In this document: positions 50,565 through 59,583 of the stretch, one piece after another | Numbering within the stretch: the stretch's first letter is position 1 | How the letters are laid out: every line of letters starts with the position of its first letter | Assembly: GCF_000022065.1 (NCBI RefSeq) | Contig: NC_011898.1 | Coordinates: 890,001-954,000, forward strand | DNA length: 64,000 nucleotides | Source: Ruminiclostridium cellulolyticum H10 | Lineage (GTDB): Bacteria; Bacillota; Clostridia; Acetivibrionales; DSM-1351 | Direction: 5' to 3' | Program-made: the position numbers and the translations under genes | The notes under the pieces: generated by a model | The model's database searches: none | What the model was told of the DNA's origin: nothing | What the model saw: only the letters and a program-made list of their open reading frames with translations

Positions 50565-50697
50565 ATGAAAGCCGTTGATAAAGCGGCTTTTGTCATATCT
50601 GTAGATTCTAGGTAGACGTGCAGGTAGACAAACTAATAAAGTAATGCTAAAATATTACTGTAAATATTTGTTGGGTAGACAAAGGAACGGTGATATT

Positions 50698-51834
50698 ATG
50701 GCAAGGAAAGCTATCGAGAGGAATATTTCTTATGATGATGTCAAGAAGCTCTATTATGTCACTATGGATTATGGTAAGGATAGTACAGGGAAGAGGGTTA
50801 AAACTACCAAGACATTTGAAAAGAAAAAGGATGCTCAGACGGCATTGAAGAACTTTGAAGCGGATAAGATAAAACAGAATCTGGTATTTCCTTCAGTTCT
50901 GACAGTTGAGAACTGGCTTACATATTGGCTTGATGATATTAAGGCTATCAAATGTGAAGAAACAACTTTATACGGATATAGAAATATAATAAATAAACAT
51001 CTTATACCTAAACTTGGTAACTATAAACTTCAAGAATTAAATCCAACTATATTGAATAAATATTTTAAGGGAAAGCTTGATGAAAAATTAAGCCAAAATA
51101 CAATTAGAAAACATTATGATTTATTGAAGGATACTTTAAAAACCGCTGTAGATGAAGAAAAAATTCTTAAAAATCCTCTTAATAAAGTACCGCCAATAAA
51201 GGTACAGAAGAATGAAAAGAATTTTTATAATGTTGAGCAGTTAAAAACTTTATTTACTATTGTTGAAAATGACCGTATGGAAATTGTGGTCAAGCTTGCA
51301 GGAATGTTGGGGTTAAGAAGGGAAGAAATTGCAGGACTTAAGTGGGATAATATTGATTTAGAAAATAGAATAATAACCATAGCCGAAGCAAGGACACAGG
51401 CAGGCAAAAAGACAGTAGCAAAGGGTACTAAAAATAGTTCCTCCCATAGAACATTATATGCACCGGAGGAAATAATAAACCTTCTTACGTCTATTAAAAC
51501 CACACAAGAAGAGCAAAAAAGACTATTAGGAGAGGCTTATAAGGATGAAGGGTATATAATGGCATGGGAAAATGGAGAACCGTACAGACCCAATTATTTA
51601 AGTGATTTATTCAAGAAAATTATAGATGATAATAAGCTTCCTTCTCTCAGATTACACGATTTAAGACATACTTTTGCAAGCATAGCTAATGAATTAGGAA
51701 CGAATTTATATGACATTAGTAAGGCTTTAGGACACTCACAGGTAGGCACTACAAGCCAAATATATACACATATGTTTGATGCTACACATAAAAAGGCTAT
51801 AAGTAAAATTGCGGATGTAATGACTGCAAAGTAA
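50698..51834 (+). CDS. int: Tyrosine-type site-specific integrase
   Basis: 378 residues. N-terminal SAM-like arm/core-binding domain (TVENWLTYWLDDIK ... NTIRKHYDLLKDTLKTAVDE) and C-terminal catalytic domain with the arginine in MLGLRREEIAGLKW, HDLRHTFAS, GHSQVGTTSQIYTHMF, giving the R-H-R-H-Y set. Begins 134 nt after ssrA and reads away from it, as in phages and ICEs integrated at tmRNA. ATG at 50698 with AAAGGA upstream; an earlier ATG at 50644 lacks a site. Confidence 0.94.
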   Translation: MARKAIERNISYDDVKKLYYVTMDYGKDSTGKRVKTTKTFEKKKDAQTALKNFEADKIKQNLVFPSVLTVENWLTYWLDDIKAIKCEETTLYGYRNIINKHLIPKLGNYKLQELNPTILNKYFKGKLDEKLSQNTIRKHYDLLKDTLKTAVDEEKILKNPLNKVPPIKVQKNEKNFYNVEQLKTLFTIVENDRMEIVVKLAGMLGLRREEIAGLKWDNIDLENRIITIAEARTQAGKKTVAKGTKNSSSHRTLYAPEEIINLLTSIKTTQEEQKRLLGEAYKDEGYIMAWENGEPYRPNYLSDLFKKIIDDNKLPSLRLHDLRHTFASIANELGTNLYDISKALGHSQVGTTSQIYTHMFDATHKKAISKIADVMTAK

Positions 51835-51887
51835 ATTTCATAGATATATTTTATGATTGATGATATAATATTTTCGGAGGGATGAAC

Positions 51888-52139
51888 ATGGAAGAAACCT
51901 TGAAACTAATTCTTGATAAACTGAACAGTATGGATTCGGATATAAAAGATATAAAAAATAATGTAAGAAATTTGGAAAAGCATGTTTTTATTATTGAAAA
52001 TAAGCAGAGTGAGGATTCAAAAGCTTTGTATGATGGATATAGCCAAACTTTAGAAAATACCGTTGAAATTAAAAAGGATATAAAAGATATAAAGGAAACT
52101 TTGAATGTACATGAAGTAAAATTGTTAAAAGTAAAATAG
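51888..52139 (+). CDS. Small coiled-coil protein
   Basis: 83 residues, no family recognised. Almost entirely heptad-like (LILDKLNSMDSDIKDIKNNVRNLEKHV ... NTVEIKKDIKDIKETLNVHEVKLLKVK), with no signal or membrane segment. Such proteins are common next to phage and ICE integrases; function unknown. CGGAGGG lies 6 nt before this ATG; an ATG 6 nt earlier abuts it. Followed by its own terminator. Confidence 0.75.
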   Translation: MEETLKLILDKLNSMDSDIKDIKNNVRNLEKHVFIIENKQSEDSKALYDGYSQTLENTVEIKKDIKDIKETLNVHEVKLLKVK

Positions 52140-52142
52140 AGT

Positions 52143-52165
52143 AACCGCCAAGTAAGGCGGTTTTT
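52143..52165 (+). terminator. Terminator after the coiled-coil gene
   Basis: AACCGCC (52143-52149) pairs with GGCGGTT (52156-52162) with a 6-nt loop and a T run. The ~230 nt that follow, up to the next promoter, show no gene. Confidence 0.83.
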
Positions 52166-52396
52166 ATTTGCCATTTTATTATTGATAATGATTATCATTT
52201 AACACTTCTATTCACATATTAATGTTACTGAACGATTCGAATTACTTGTTTTGGAGATTTTTAAAAGTCTTGAAATTACTGTATTGCAGACAGTGCTAAA
52301 ATGATTTAATTGCTGCTAAAATGTTTCAAAACCTTGATTTTAAAGCTTTTAGCCGACATGGCAACGATACGATGATTCATTCAAGCTTTAACTAGT

Positions 52397-52425
52397 TTGA
52401 TTTATTATACATAAAAGGATATAAT
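52397..52425 (+). promoter_or_regulatory. Promoter of the membrane-anchored cargo gene
   Basis: TTGATT (52397-52402), 17-nt spacer, TATAAT (52420-52425), 33 nt before the ATG at 52458. It makes the next gene an independent unit expressed by the host polymerase. Confidence 0.7.
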
Positions 52426-52457
52426 TTACTTAAAGTTTGAAGTATTATGGAGGGAGC

Positions 52458-53231
52458 ATGGAAAACCAAATTCAACCGATTGGTAATGTGAATAGGATAA
52501 AAATAAATAAGAAAAAAATGGTTTTACTTATCATTGTAATAGTATCATTGGTAGTTGTTATTTGCTATTTGGTATCTGTAAATAATAAAATATCGTTATA
52601 CGAAACCCAATATACTAATAAAGCCAAACAGATAGTAGCTGATTATAATTTAAAAGATGCTAATATTAGTATGAAATATAACGGTAAATATGATGGCTAT
52701 AGAAGTTACGATTTAGTGGTAGAAAGTAACTCGTTTGAAAAGCTTGAAGATAAAAAGAAATATAACTTAGTAAAATCATTAGAAACTATAGACGTTAGTG
52801 ATTCTAGTTTTCTAGTCTTAAAACGAGTAATATCAGGTGCTAACACATACCAAAACAATGTACTTTATTCTAATGTTTTAGATAAAAATTATGATGAATA
52901 TTATACTGATGGAATTAAGCATAATAATGGTAATATTGAAAATAGTGCTACAAGTACATACGAAAAAGAACCAAGTGATGATGATAAAGCTTTTGCATGG
53001 ACTGCTGCTAAAAAAGAAGTTAAGGAGAGATTGAAATCTCCTTCGACAGCGGATTTCCCTTTTAGTTATAATGAACAATATATCAAAGAAGTTGAAACAA
53101 AAACTTTTATAATAAAATCTTATGTAGATGCTGAGAATTCTTTTGGTGCAAATATAAGAAGTAACTTTATTGTAAAAATAAAGAAAACAGGTGAAAATAC
53201 GTATACTGTTATTGATGTAAAAATATCATAA
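52458..53231 (+). CDS. Membrane-anchored extracytoplasmic protein of unknown function
   Basis: 257 residues. One membrane segment near the N-terminus (about residues 23-43, KKKMVLLIIVIVSLVVVICYL) with positively charged residues before it, so the rest is probably outside. The C-terminal ~85 residues (AWTAAKKEVKERLKSPSTADFP ... YVDAENSFGANIRSNFIVKIKK) match a small alpha/beta domain widespread in mobile-element proteins, without known function. GGAGGG ribosome binding site; own promoter. Likely cargo of the prophage. Confidence 0.75.
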   Translation: MENQIQPIGNVNRIKINKKKMVLLIIVIVSLVVVICYLVSVNNKISLYETQYTNKAKQIVADYNLKDANISMKYNGKYDGYRSYDLVVESNSFEKLEDKKKYNLVKSLETIDVSDSSFLVLKRVISGANTYQNNVLYSNVLDKNYDEYYTDGIKHNNGNIENSATSTYEKEPSDDDKAFAWTAAKKEVKERLKSPSTADFPFSYNEQYIKEVETKTFIIKSYVDAENSFGANIRSNFIVKIKKTGENTYTVIDVKIS

Positions 53232-53325
53232 TGCATACTCAAAAGTATACTTTTTAAGACTAGATAAATTGCATTGAACATTTAATATGCTAGAGAATTG
53301 ACTTCACTTGACAGTATCTGAATAA

Positions 53326-54565
53326 TGTTGGGCAATATCTCCTCTGGACAATAATTAAATTGTAGGAGGAGATTTCAATTATGACAGCACAAGATCGTAT
53401 AGTTAAAAACAAAATGAGCCTGATTGAGTTGGCCGAATATCTTCAAAACGTAAGTGAAGCATGTAAAATTCATGGAGTCAGCAGACAGCACTTCTATGAT
53501 ATTAAGAAAGCTTACGAGGAAAATGGTCTGGAAGGATTAAAGGACAAGACCAGAAGAAAGCCTTGTATGAAAAACAGGGTTGCTCCAGAAACTGAGGAAG
53601 CCGTATTAAGAATAGCATATGAAAAGCCGGCATACGGGCAGCTCAGGGCAAGTAACGAACTGAGAAAACAAGGAGTTCTTGTATCAGCCGGAGGGGTAAG
53701 ATCAATCTGGCAGAGATATAATATAGAAACCTTTGACAAGAGACTCAAAAAGCTTGAAGAAAAGGCTGCCAAGGAAGGCATACTTTACACTGAAGATCAG
53801 CTCGCTGCTCTGGAAAAGGCACAGCAGGAAAAGAATATATCCATAGACGAGATAGATACCCAGCACCCGGGATATTTGCTGGCACAGGACACTTTCTATG
53901 TGGGCTATATCAAAGGTGTTGGACGTATATATCAGCAAACTGCCATAGATACTTATTCGGCAGTGGGATTCGCAAAATTATATACAGCCAAGGTACCAGT
54001 AACAGCAGCAGATATATTAAATGACAGAGTCTTACCGTTCTTTGAGAATCATATGATACCGATAATGAGAGTACTCACAGACAGAGGAACGGAGTACTGT
54101 GGAGCACCTGAGAAACACTTGTATGAGTTATTTCTGCAGATGAACGACATTGAGCACACAATGACAAAGGCTAAAAGCCCTCAAACAAACGGTATATGCG
54201 AGCGTTTTAACCAAACAATTCTGAATGAATTTTATAAACCCGCATTCCGAAGGACAATGTATAAATCAGTTGAACAAATGCAGGAGGATTTGGATTTTTA
54301 TATGCTGGAATACAACGAAGAGCGAACACATCAGGGGAAAAGGTGTAAAGGCAAGACGCCGATGCAGACATTTCTTGACAGCTTGCCTCTTGCCCGAGAG
54401 AAGCTCCTGAATGATCCTGCGAGTTAATTTGTAGGGTCTAGCCCGCCCGGCGATGAGGGCAAAAAAGATATCAGACCAGGCGCCGGTTTGACATAGAAAG
54501 GCACCTCCATATTGGAAGTGCCGAATAAACAAAACTTAATATTTCCCAGAGGAGTGTCAACCCAA
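53326..54565 (+). mobile_element. IS481-type insertion sequence
   Basis: A single transposase gene flanked by imperfect terminal inverted repeats: left 53326-53347 (beginning TGTTGGG and ending CTCCTCTGG) and right 54546-54565 (CCAGAGGAG ... CCCAA). About 14 of 21 positions match. Boundaries are approximate and no target duplication was identified. The 100 bp inside the right end also contain a short hairpin (GGCACCTCC..GGAAGTGCC). Confidence 0.65.
53381..54427 (+). CDS. IS481-family transposase
   Basis: 348 residues. N-terminal helix-turn-helix (VSEACKIHGVSRQHFYDIKKAYEENGLEGLKDKTRRKP) and an rve-type DDE domain: first aspartate in AQDTFYVG, second in LTDRGTEYCG, glutamate in NGICERFNQTI. 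Full length with no frameshift, so it may still be active. GGAGGAG lies upstream. It sits within the decayed prophage between cargo and tail genes. Confidence 0.88.
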   Translation: MTAQDRIVKNKMSLIELAEYLQNVSEACKIHGVSRQHFYDIKKAYEENGLEGLKDKTRRKPCMKNRVAPETEEAVLRIAYEKPAYGQLRASNELRKQGVLVSAGGVRSIWQRYNIETFDKRLKKLEEKAAKEGILYTEDQLAALEKAQQEKNISIDEIDTQHPGYLLAQDTFYVGYIKGVGRIYQQTAIDTYSAVGFAKLYTAKVPVTAADILNDRVLPFFENHMIPIMRVLTDRGTEYCGAPEKHLYELFLQMNDIEHTMTKAKSPQTNGICERFNQTILNEFYKPAFRRTMYKSVEQMQEDLDFYMLEYNEERTHQGKRCKGKTPMQTFLDSLPLAREKLLNDPAS

Positions 54566-54566
54566 G

Positions 54567-54671
54567 TACCGTTCAGGACATGTTAACAAACAAAACTATA
54601 TCTCAGACGATAATAGCTCATCTGGTAAGTCGGGACATTCAGGAGATTACAACCAGACAGTCAATATATAA
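54567..54671 (+). pseudogene. Possible C-terminal scrap of a phage tape measure protein
   Basis: An open frame between the two insertion sequences reads YRSGHVNKQNYISDDNSS... and ends GDYNQTVNI before a stop at 54669. The -xYNQTVNI- type ending resembles the region just before the C-terminus of clostridial tape measure proteins, and a tape measure gene is expected immediately before the Dit gene at 56092. The match is from memory and short, so this is tentative. Confidence 0.35.
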
Positions 54672-54861
54672 TGCCCCCCAATGTCAAGACAAACATTTTT
54701 AAATTTTAGTTAGGTCTCCTTTCGATGGGTGTATAGTGTTTGTTAGAGCTTGTCAAGGTCTTAAAAATGTTGTTTAATTGACAAGTTTGGATACCAACGT
54801 CTATTCTTGGTAGCTTTATAAAGGCTCCTGCCTTACAGCGAGAATAGATATCTGCCTAAGC

Positions 54862-55695
54862 TTAGGCAGTTTTTTCTGCTAGGGTTCTATAATAAACTTC
54901 TCCTGGTGTCCTATACTCTAAGGTCTGATGTGGACGGTAAATGTTGTAATAAGCTATATACTCCTGAATAATGTTACGTAATTGCTTAGGCGTGGAATAT
55001 TCCTCAAGATATAGCTTCTCCCATTTCAGACTGCGCCAGAAGCGTTCAATACAGATATTATCAAGGGCTTGACCTTTTCCATCCATTGATACTTTTATGT
55101 TGTTCTCTTTCAAAAGATTTATATAATCTTCACAGGTAAACTGGGATCCTTGATCACTGTTAATAATTTCGGGTTTCCCATGTGCTGTGATAGTCCTTTT
55201 CACCAGATTGAGGACAAGACTTTTATCCATGGTATTGGATAATTCATAACCGACGATATATTTGGAATGCCAATCGATGATAGCTGCTAAATACATATGA
55301 CCTTTGGGCATCCGACAATAGGTAATATCCACTGACCATACCTGATTAGGCCTATCAATTGTAAGCCCTCTGAGAAGATATGGATGGACATACTTCAATC
55401 GGCCCCGTTTACTTAGGTTGGGTCCTGGGCAGATTCCATAAATGTTCATTTCCCTCATATAACGGCGGGTACGCTTCTTGTTGATGTTTATGCCATGATC
55501 CCTATGAAGGATATGCGTCATACGCCGATACCCAAGTGAAGAGTCTCTCGTATAGATTTCATCAATAAGCCATTTAATACGGTATTCTTCGCTGCGATCA
55601 GGTTCGTGCGGCTGATAGTAAAGCGTACTCCGATTAAGCCCTAGCAACTGGCACTGTCGAGTAATGGTCAGCTTTTTATGTTTTTTATCCACCAT
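54862..55695 (-). CDS. IS3-family transposase, OrfB
   Basis: 277 residues. HTH_21 region (YTRDSSLGYRRMTHILHRDHGININKKRTRRYMREMNI) and rve DDE domain: aspartate in VWSVDITYC, aspartate in INSDQGSQFT, glutamate in NICIERFWRSLKWEKLY. In this family OrfB is made mainly as an OrfAB fusion by -1 frameshifting. The frame upstream of its ATG is open back to an A9 run at 55733-55741 in orfA, consistent with that mechanism. Confidence 0.92.
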   Translation of the reverse strand: MVDKKHKKLTITRQCQLLGLNRSTLYYQPHEPDRSEEYRIKWLIDEIYTRDSSLGYRRMTHILHRDHGININKKRTRRYMREMNIYGICPGPNLSKRGRLKYVHPYLLRGLTIDRPNQVWSVDITYCRMPKGHMYLAAIIDWHSKYIVGYELSNTMDKSLVLNLVKRTITAHGKPEIINSDQGSQFTCEDYINLLKENNIKVSMDGKGQALDNICIERFWRSLKWEKLYLEEYSTPKQLRNIIQEYIAYYNIYRPHQTLEYRTPGEVYYRTLAEKTA

Positions 55696-56011
55696 GCTTT
55701 GGCGGCTCTGTCGGCAGGCCGAATTGTTCAGATTTTTTTTTGAGCCAGTTACGCTCTACGGTTAACTGACCTATTTGCCTGTGAAGCTCGTCAATCTGAG
55801 CTTCATGTACCTGCTTCAATTGTTCGGTTTCATCAGCATCATCACTGAAAGCACGGTTGGCATTCTTTATGAACTCAGATTTCCAACGCGTAAGCTGATT
55901 TGGTTGGATTTCGTACTTAGCAGCGATCTCTGTCAATGTTTGTGCCTCTTTTAAGACTTCGAGGACTATTTTGGTTTTCTGTTCAGGGGTAAAAGTTCTT
56001 CTCTTTTTCAT
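55685..56011 (-). CDS. IS3-family transposase, OrfA
   Basis: 108 residues. N-terminal HTH_Tnp_1 (RTFTPEQKTKIVLEVLKEAQTLTEIAAKYEIQPNQLTRWKSEF) and a leucine-zipper coiled coil (EAQIDELHRQIGQLTVERNWLKKK) for dimerisation. Overlaps orfB by 11 nt. Nine consecutive adenines (codons for Lys-Lys-Lys, 55733-55741) form a slippery site for -1 frameshifting into orfB. Confidence 0.92.
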   Translation of the reverse strand: MKKRRTFTPEQKTKIVLEVLKEAQTLTEIAAKYEIQPNQLTRWKSEFIKNANRAFSDDADETEQLKQVHEAQIDELHRQIGQLTVERNWLKKKSEQFGLPTEPPKHGG

Positions 56012-56091
56012 AGCTTTATTCTAACTAATTTTTTGGATTTTGTCGTCTAGTTTCTTGGATTCATTATAGTTATATAGGCAGCACAATAGAA

Positions 56092-56772
56092 ATGAGAAAT
56101 ATTGTTATTGATTTTCAAATTGAGAACAACTATTCAGCCAATAGGAATCTTCTATACAGTATTTTTGTCCCAAAGTCGGAAGGAACTATGATATTTGAAC
56201 AGGATAACATAAAGAGGAAAATTTCATGCAGAGTTGAAAGTCTTGTAATCAATGATAATAAAATACCAAAGACTGCATCACTAAGCTTACTGTGTCCCAG
56301 CCCCTTTTGGGAAGATATCAACAGTATCCGCAATAATATTGCTTCATGGCTTCCGGCATTTGAATTTCCACTTGAAATAGTACCTGATGGTATTGAAATG
56401 AGCCAAAGACAGTTGAGCCTTGTGGTCAATGTAATCAATAACGGAGACATACCACTTGGAATGGTAGTCGAATTTAAAGCTTTGGGAAGTGTGTCAAATC
56501 CTAGTATTTTTAATGTTTATAAGCAACAGGAGCTTAAAATTAATATTGATATGCAGGCCGGAGATATTATAACAGTAAGTACCCTATATGGAAAGAAAAG
56601 AGCGGAATTAAACAGATCAGGAATTATAACAAACGTGATTAATGCCCTTGATCCTGACAGCGTATTTCTACAATTTGAGCTAGGAGATAATCTTATCAGG
56701 TATAATGCAGACCAAAACCTCAACAACCTAGAAGTATCAATTTACTATACTCCGGCCTATCTGGGGGTGTGA
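56092..56772 (+). pseudogene. Distal tail (Dit/siphovirus tail component) protein, 5'-truncated
   Basis: 226 residues from the first ATG, but the frame is open back to the IS3 end, reading RLVSWIHYSYIGSTIEMRNIVIDFQ; the family motif GSxxRNIxIxF suggests that residues upstream of the ATG belonged to the original protein. Some 50-60 N-terminal residues of a Sipho_tail-type protein appear lost. Dit joins the tail tube to the baseplate. Family call is by pattern; function is probably abolished. Confidence 0.7.
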
Positions 56773-56773
56773 T

Positions 56774-57808
56774 GTGGAACTTTACATATATAACAGAAGC
56801 CTTGATTTAATTGGACTTATTGATGTATTTGATAGCCTGAGGTGGCGGAGAAGGTATTTTCAGCCCGGAGAATTTGAACTGCATTTAAAGTACACCGCTG
56901 AGAATGTGAAATTACTTGAGGAGGACAATATAATTGCCCGGCGGGATGCGAATGAAGCTGGGATAGTTGAGGGAATCAGCATAGATAAAGATGAACTTGC
57001 AGTCAAAGGACGCTTTTTATCATCCCTCACTGAACGGCGAATCGTAATTAAGGAAACCATATTGAATACCACAGCAGAACTTGCCATGAGGACACTTGTA
57101 AGAAACATGAATAAGATACCGTTTCTGGAACTGGGGGAACTAAAAAACTATACAGAAACAGTTGATTTACAGGTAACTTATAAAAATGTATGCACCACAT
57201 TAACTAAAATCGCCAAGGTTAGCAATATCGGATACAGGGTTAGATTTAACAGAAAAAATAAAGAGCTTTTGTTTGAATGTTATAAGGGAGTTAGCAGAAG
57301 TGCATCACAGAACGTAAATCCAAGGGCCATCTTCTCTGAAGAGTTCGAAAATGTAACCGATAGTAAATATTCTCTTGAAAATGAAAATTATAAGACTGTT
57401 GCAATAGTGGGCGGTGAAGGAGAAGGAACAGCAAGGGTAATTGTTACAGTGGGAGATACAACAGGTCTTGAAAGACGAGAACTATTCGTTGATGCCAAAG
57501 ACATACAAAAAGGTGATTTAACGGACAATGGCTACAAGGCATTGTTAATCCAGCGTGGGATTGAAGCTTTGGCCCAGGCAGTCAAAAATGAGACTTTTGA
57601 AAGCAATGTAAATCTTCAATCAAGTTTGGTATATAAAAAGGATTTTAACCTCGGAGATATTGTTACCTGTACGAACCGAGCATGGAACAAAGCCATTGAT
57701 GTTCGCATAACCGAAATCGAAGAAGTATATGAAAAAGGTATCATAACACTAACACCTACTTTCGGGAGTCCACTCCCGGAGTTAAAGGATATTTTGAAGG
57801 GGGAATAA
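56774..57808 (+). CDS. Phage tail protein, Gp37-like (baseplate/tail-associated)
   Basis: 344 residues starting ELYIYNRSLDLIGLIDVFDSLRWRRRYFQPGEFELHLKY, the recognisable N-terminus of siphovirus ReqiPepy6 Gp37-like proteins, found directly after Dit genes. Likely part of the tail tip. GTG start with GGGGGTG upstream; one base after the Dit stop. No signal peptide. Intact. Confidence 0.82.
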   Translation: MELYIYNRSLDLIGLIDVFDSLRWRRRYFQPGEFELHLKYTAENVKLLEEDNIIARRDANEAGIVEGISIDKDELAVKGRFLSSLTERRIVIKETILNTTAELAMRTLVRNMNKIPFLELGELKNYTETVDLQVTYKNVCTTLTKIAKVSNIGYRVRFNRKNKELLFECYKGVSRSASQNVNPRAIFSEEFENVTDSKYSLENENYKTVAIVGGEGEGTARVIVTVGDTTGLERRELFVDAKDIQKGDLTDNGYKALLIQRGIEALAQAVKNETFESNVNLQSSLVYKKDFNLGDIVTCTNRAWNKAIDVRITEIEEVYEKGIITLTPTFGSPLPELKDILKGE

Positions 57809-57811
57809 ACA

Positions 57812-59572
57812 GTGCAGAAAAGCAGTTTTTTTAACAGTATAAACGGGGACAGAAAATACAATGCCTCTGATTATGCTGCATATTTCGGGAGCTTTATCGG
57901 AAACGGAGTGTATCCAAATCCGGGTAACAATTTAGCCGTGACAGCTGTAGGTGGAATGAATATATCAGTCGCTGCAGGAAAAGCATGGATAAATGGTTAT
58001 TACTATGAAAATACTGGTACATTCAATATATCAATAGATGCGGCTGACGGAGTATTAAAGAGAATTGATAGGATTGTATTGAGACTGGATCACCTGAACA
58101 GACAAATTGTTTTATCAGTTCTGAAAGGCACTCCTGCCAGTACCCCGACAGCATCGTTATTAACAAGGACCTCGGACATATACGAACTTGGTATAGCTGA
58201 CATATTAATTAATAATGGAGACACTGCAATATTACAAGGAAACATTACAGATCAAAGATTAAACAATGATTTATGTGGAATAGTCCATGGGACAGTAGAA
58301 CAGGTAAATACTTCAGAAATCTTTAATCAATATCAGGCTGCATTAGATAGTTTCAAAAAAGAAAAATATGTAGATTTTATAACTTGGGTAGAGAACTTAA
58401 AGGATATCCTTGATGAAAATACGGCTGGTAATCTTTTAAATTCGATTAATGATAATACATCCAACCTTGATGCTCATTCGTCCGATTATGTGAGGCAACC
58501 GTTTAGTGGGAAAGTGGACAATAATAGTACATCAACCGACTATAAAGTAACTCTTACTCCCCCGTTAACTGCATATGTAGATGGCTTACCAATAACTATA
58601 ATCCCAAATGTTGATTGTGGTGTATCACCAACATTGAACATTTGCGGGTTGGGTACTACACCGCTTTTAGATGCCGATGGTGTAGCGTTAACAGCAGGAG
58701 CAATGAAAGCCAATAAGCCTTACAGTTTTGTGAGGGTAGGTAACAATTTTTTTATTCGTAATGGTAGCGGTGGTAAACCTCTGGGAGTTAACTATACAGG
58801 TTCATGTAAAATCGTTGCAGAAACAGCTACAAAAGGTTATATAGAATGTTATTCCTCAGGTACGCTTTCTTTTAGTGACAGACTTCCCCAAACAGTTGAT
58901 GTATTCCTGGCAGGTGGAGGTGGAGGTGGCAGTAGTTCAGGAAATTCATATGTAGGTGGCGGTGGAGGGGCAGGTGGTTATACAAAGACTTTTTATAAGG
59001 TAAAACCCTCAACGCCTGTAGCCATTTATGTAGGTTCAGGAGGGACAGCAGGGTCCTCTGGAGGCTCCAGTACTTATACCGGGTTGACTTCAGCTTCTGG
59101 AGGTGGCGGTGCAACTTCCAGTAATGGAGCAAATGGTGGCTCTGCTGGTGGCGGAGGCATGGTTTTATCTACTAGTGCTTGGTCTAGTGGTGGTATAGCC
59201 GGCTCTAATGGCGGCAACGGCACTCCGCCTCATTATAATACTGGTTCTTCAGGAGCAGGTTCCAATGGTACGGGACAGGGTACGCCAACTACTGATTTCT
59301 TTGGAAGAATTCATGCAGCTGGAGGAGCCGGAGGAGCTGGGGGAAATACCTCAACTGGCGTAGGAGCGTCTGGAGACCCCGGAACATCATCGTTTACAGC
59401 TGGGTCTGGAAGTGCTGGTCAAACTGGTAGTGTAGGAGTCATGGGATGTGCTGGAGGTAATGGAGGTGGTGGCTACGGTGGCGGAGGAGGTGGTGGCGGC
59501 TACGGAAGCAGTACTAGAGGCACTGGTGGAACTGGTGGTAGTGGAGTAGTAATCGTAAGATGGGGCTATTAG
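57812..59572 (+). CDS. Tail fibre/receptor-binding protein with glycine-rich C-terminus
   Basis: 586 residues. N-terminal baseplate-attachment region (SFFNSINGDRKYNASDYAAYFGSFIGNGVYPNP, typical of clostridial phage fibres), a middle part with beta-rich sequence, and a C-terminal third (about 395-586) of glycine-rich loops (GGGGGGSSSGN, GGGGYGGGGGGGGYG) ending GGSGVVIVRWGY, as in phage adhesins with polyglycine-II lattices. Probably the host-recognition protein. GTG start after AAGGGGGA. Confidence 0.82.
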   Translation: MQKSSFFNSINGDRKYNASDYAAYFGSFIGNGVYPNPGNNLAVTAVGGMNISVAAGKAWINGYYYENTGTFNISIDAADGVLKRIDRIVLRLDHLNRQIVLSVLKGTPASTPTASLLTRTSDIYELGIADILINNGDTAILQGNITDQRLNNDLCGIVHGTVEQVNTSEIFNQYQAALDSFKKEKYVDFITWVENLKDILDENTAGNLLNSINDNTSNLDAHSSDYVRQPFSGKVDNNSTSTDYKVTLTPPLTAYVDGLPITIIPNVDCGVSPTLNICGLGTTPLLDADGVALTAGAMKANKPYSFVRVGNNFFIRNGSGGKPLGVNYTGSCKIVAETATKGYIECYSSGTLSFSDRLPQTVDVFLAGGGGGGSSSGNSYVGGGGGAGGYTKTFYKVKPSTPVAIYVGSGGTAGSSGGSSTYTGLTSASGGGGATSSNGANGGSAGGGGMVLSTSAWSSGGIAGSNGGNGTPPHYNTGSSGAGSNGTGQGTPTTDFFGRIHAAGGAGGAGGNTSTGVGASGDPGTSSFTAGSGSAGQTGSVGVMGCAGGNGGGGYGGGGGGGGYGSSTRGTGGTGGSGVVIVRWGY

Positions 59573-59583
59573 AGGAGGATATA

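Larger units (their letters stand above)
54682..56050 (-). mobile_element. IS3-family insertion sequence
   Basis: Two overlapping minus-strand genes (orfA, orfB) with candidate terminal repeats: the left end near 54682 (TGTCAAGACAAAC ... TTTTAGTTAG) resembles the inverted right end at about 56020-56048 (CTAACTAATTTTTTGG ... GTCGTCTAG). Ends are imperfect and approximate. It interrupts the phage tail region, with tape-measure-like sequence on one side and a truncated Dit gene on the other. Confidence 0.75.
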
